A DNA stretch of 64,000 bases, taken from NCBI GenBank assembly GCA_963832245.1, contig CAWHTG010000002.1:930001-994000 (forward strand), in the 5' to 3' direction. The stretch's first letter is position 1. The number at the start of each line of letters is the position of its first letter. The notes under the pieces were generated by a model, which was not told the origin of the DNA, searched no databases, and saw only the letters and a list, made by a program, of their open reading frames with translations. The translations under genes were made by a program, and so were the position numbers. Positions 62,600-64,000 of the stretch are shown here, piece after piece. The stretch is from JABDBE01 sp963832245. Lineage in GTDB: Bacteria > Acidobacteriota > Terriglobia > Terriglobales > Acidobacteriaceae.

Positions 62600-63997
62600 C
62601 TACTGCTGCCAGCCGCCTCCCAGCGCCTGATACAGCTGAACGAGCGCTAATCGCTCGTTTAGTTGGGCTTGCACCAGGTTGAGTTCCGCTGAGAAGTAAT
62701 TCGTCTCGCTAGTCAGCACCTGGAGATAACTCGCGCCGCCGTTCTTATAAAGCACCTCGGACAGTTGGTCGGTCTGCTGTGCCGCCTGCGTGAGCAATTC
62801 CTGTTGCTCGCGGAACTCACGGTCTTTTTGAGAAGCGACGAGTGAATTGGAAACCTGTCCAAGGGCGTTCTGGACAGTCTGCTGGTAGGAGAGCACTACA
62901 TCTTGCCAGTTGGCGCGGGCGAGCCTAAGGTTGGAGCGGAGCGCTCCGCCCTGGAAGACGGGCTGACTTACATTGAAGGCCGCGTACCAAGTCTCCGAGG
63001 GCGCTGTGATGAACTGGTGCAAGGCGTTGCTCTCCAGCCCTCCCAGTCCGGTGAGCGACAGGTTGGGAAAGAACGCAGCTTTTGCAACGCCGATCTGCGC
63101 GTTGGCTGCGACCATGATCTGCTCTGCTTGGCGAACGTCCGGCCGGCGCTCGAGTAATTCCGAGGGAAGGCCGGCCGGAACGTTCTGGGGGACGGGCTGT
63201 TCGGTCAGCGCACGTCCGCGGGGAATGGATTCGGGATTCTCGCCGAGAAGAACGCTGAGCACGTTCTCCTGTTGCTGAATTTGCCGCTCGAGATCGGGAA
63301 TCGTTTCCGAAGCGGTGTAGACGAGTTGGTCTGCTTGACTTACGTCGAGTCCGGAAGCTGAGCCATGGTTCTCAAGGAACTGAGTTAACTTTAGGGATTC
63401 TTGCCGCGATGCCAAGGTGCGCTTTGAGATTTCGAGTTCGTTGTCGAGCGCGCGAAGCTGGAAATAGGCCGTGGCTACATTAGCGACTAGCGACGAAATT
63501 ACTGCTCGTCGACCCCATTCCGTCGCAAGCAATTGAGCGCGAGCCGCCTCGGTTTGCCGACGGTACTTTCCCCAGAAGTCCAGATTCCAGATGACCGAGA
63601 GATTCAGTTCGCCTCCATTAACCTGGTAAGCAGGAAAGAGGTTCGTAACTTTGGCGTTTTGCTCACTGAAAACGTCCGCACCTATGCTCGCCGAGGGGAG
63701 CTGGTTGGAGCGAGTAATCCCGACTTGCGCCTGGGCTTCGAGCACGCGTGCGGCGGCGATGCGCACGTCATAATTGTCCGCAATGGCAGTGTGGATCAGT
63801 TGTGCCAGAACTGGATCCTGGTAGACCTGCCACCATCTTTCATTGCCCAGCGACGAGGCTTGGGCGACCTGTTGTGGCGCGGGTGCACGATATTCCTGCG
63901 GAACGTCCACAGTCGGCCGCTTGTATTTCGGCCCCATCATGCAGCCGGCTTCCAGAACCAGCACGGCTAGGATTCCTAAGAGTTCAGTGTTCTTCAT
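62600..63997 (-). CDS. Outer-membrane efflux lipoprotein, NodT/TolC family
   Basis: 465 residues. Lipoprotein signal with lipobox LEAGC (Cys19), then MGPKYKRPTVDVP, the usual NodT opening. Two OEP repeats form the helical barrel (ARVLEAQAQVGITRSNQLPS, then ERRPDVRQAEQIMVAANAQIGVAKAAFFP). It is the outer-membrane channel of an RND or ABC efflux system; the inner-membrane parts are probably beyond the window end. The start codon is three bases from the right edge, and the protein is complete. Confidence 0.92.
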   Translation of the reverse strand: MKNTELLGILAVLVLEAGCMMGPKYKRPTVDVPQEYRAPAPQQVAQASSLGNERWWQVYQDPVLAQLIHTAIADNYDVRIAAARVLEAQAQVGITRSNQLPSASIGADVFSEQNAKVTNLFPAYQVNGGELNLSVIWNLDFWGKYRRQTEAARAQLLATEWGRRAVISSLVANVATAYFQLRALDNELEISKRTLASRQESLKLTQFLENHGSASGLDVSQADQLVYTASETIPDLERQIQQQENVLSVLLGENPESIPRGRALTEQPVPQNVPAGLPSELLERRPDVRQAEQIMVAANAQIGVAKAAFFPNLSLTGLGGLESNALHQFITAPSETWYAAFNVSQPVFQGGALRSNLRLARANWQDVVLSYQQTVQNALGQVSNSLVASQKDREFREQQELLTQAAQQTDQLSEVLYKNGGASYLQVLTSETNYFSAELNLVQAQLNERLALVQLYQALGGGWQQ

Positions 63998-64000
63998 AAT

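Overview
The window looks like a chromosomal segment of a Gram-negative soil bacterium, most likely an Acidobacteriota (Terriglobia-like) member. This rests on gene content and style, not on a database match. It combines an outer-membrane biology kit (LolCD-type transporter, TonB protein, RND-type outer-membrane lipoprotein, beta-barrel cytochrome) with ClpC, a homodimeric-E1 pyruvate dehydrogenase cluster, many secreted carboxypeptidase-regulatory-like proteins, and dispersed palindromes such as the TGTCATCCTGAG element. Base composition is moderately GC-rich.

Layout. 1-2.2 kb: the end of a Rieske oxygenase, a small conserved protein and a VapBC-like toxin-antitoxin pair. 2.2-11.8 kb, minus strand: alaS, a secreted protein, clpC, lolD, a broken small gene, lolC/E and a YciI-like protein. 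11.9-21.1 kb: a methyltransferase-like membrane protein, an MFS exporter, a secreted beta-propeller protein, an acyltransferase, a frameshifted secreted protein and two SH3-type envelope proteins. 21.4-31.1 kb: a TetR regulator, then a long plus-strand respiratory operon of porin-cytochrome, diheme cytochrome c, cupredoxin-like protein, aa3-type oxidase subunits II, I, III, III and IV, a small Cys membrane protein and heme O synthase. 31.2-36.7 kb: a second PIN toxin-antitoxin pair, a hydrolase, a 7-TM protein with a tiny secreted peptide upstream, an XRE regulator and Dps. 37-43.2 kb: aceE, aceF and lpd. 43.3-52.2 kb: an MscS-type channel overlapping a secreted zinc peptidase, a receiver-TonB fusion, and uvrB. 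52.2-57.4 kb: an accessory region with a HEPN-motif protein plus its HTH partner, a lone PD-(D/E)XK nuclease gene between long direct repeats, and many palindromes. 57.5-64 kb: a TPR secreted protein, tadA, tRNA-Ser(CGA) with an integrase remnant beside it, a Spy-like protein, a universal stress protein and a TolC-type lipoprotein.

The strongest findings are as follows. (1) The respiratory operon has nearly the order of the Acidithiobacillus rus iron-oxidation operon: outer-membrane cytochrome-porin, diheme c, copper protein, coxBAC and coxD. (2) A two-gene HTH plus HEPN-motif cassette has a promoter/operator in which the -10 box is bracketed by an inverted repeat. (3) A 55-residue predicted secreted peptide carries the motif DGNPWPH twice, just upstream of a 7-TM protein whose start codon is buried in a hairpin. 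(4) Both toxin-antitoxin pairs have promoters placed so that the mRNA would be leaderless. (5) A nuclease gene is bracketed by 106-bp direct repeats. No CRISPR array, rRNA or intact transposase was seen.
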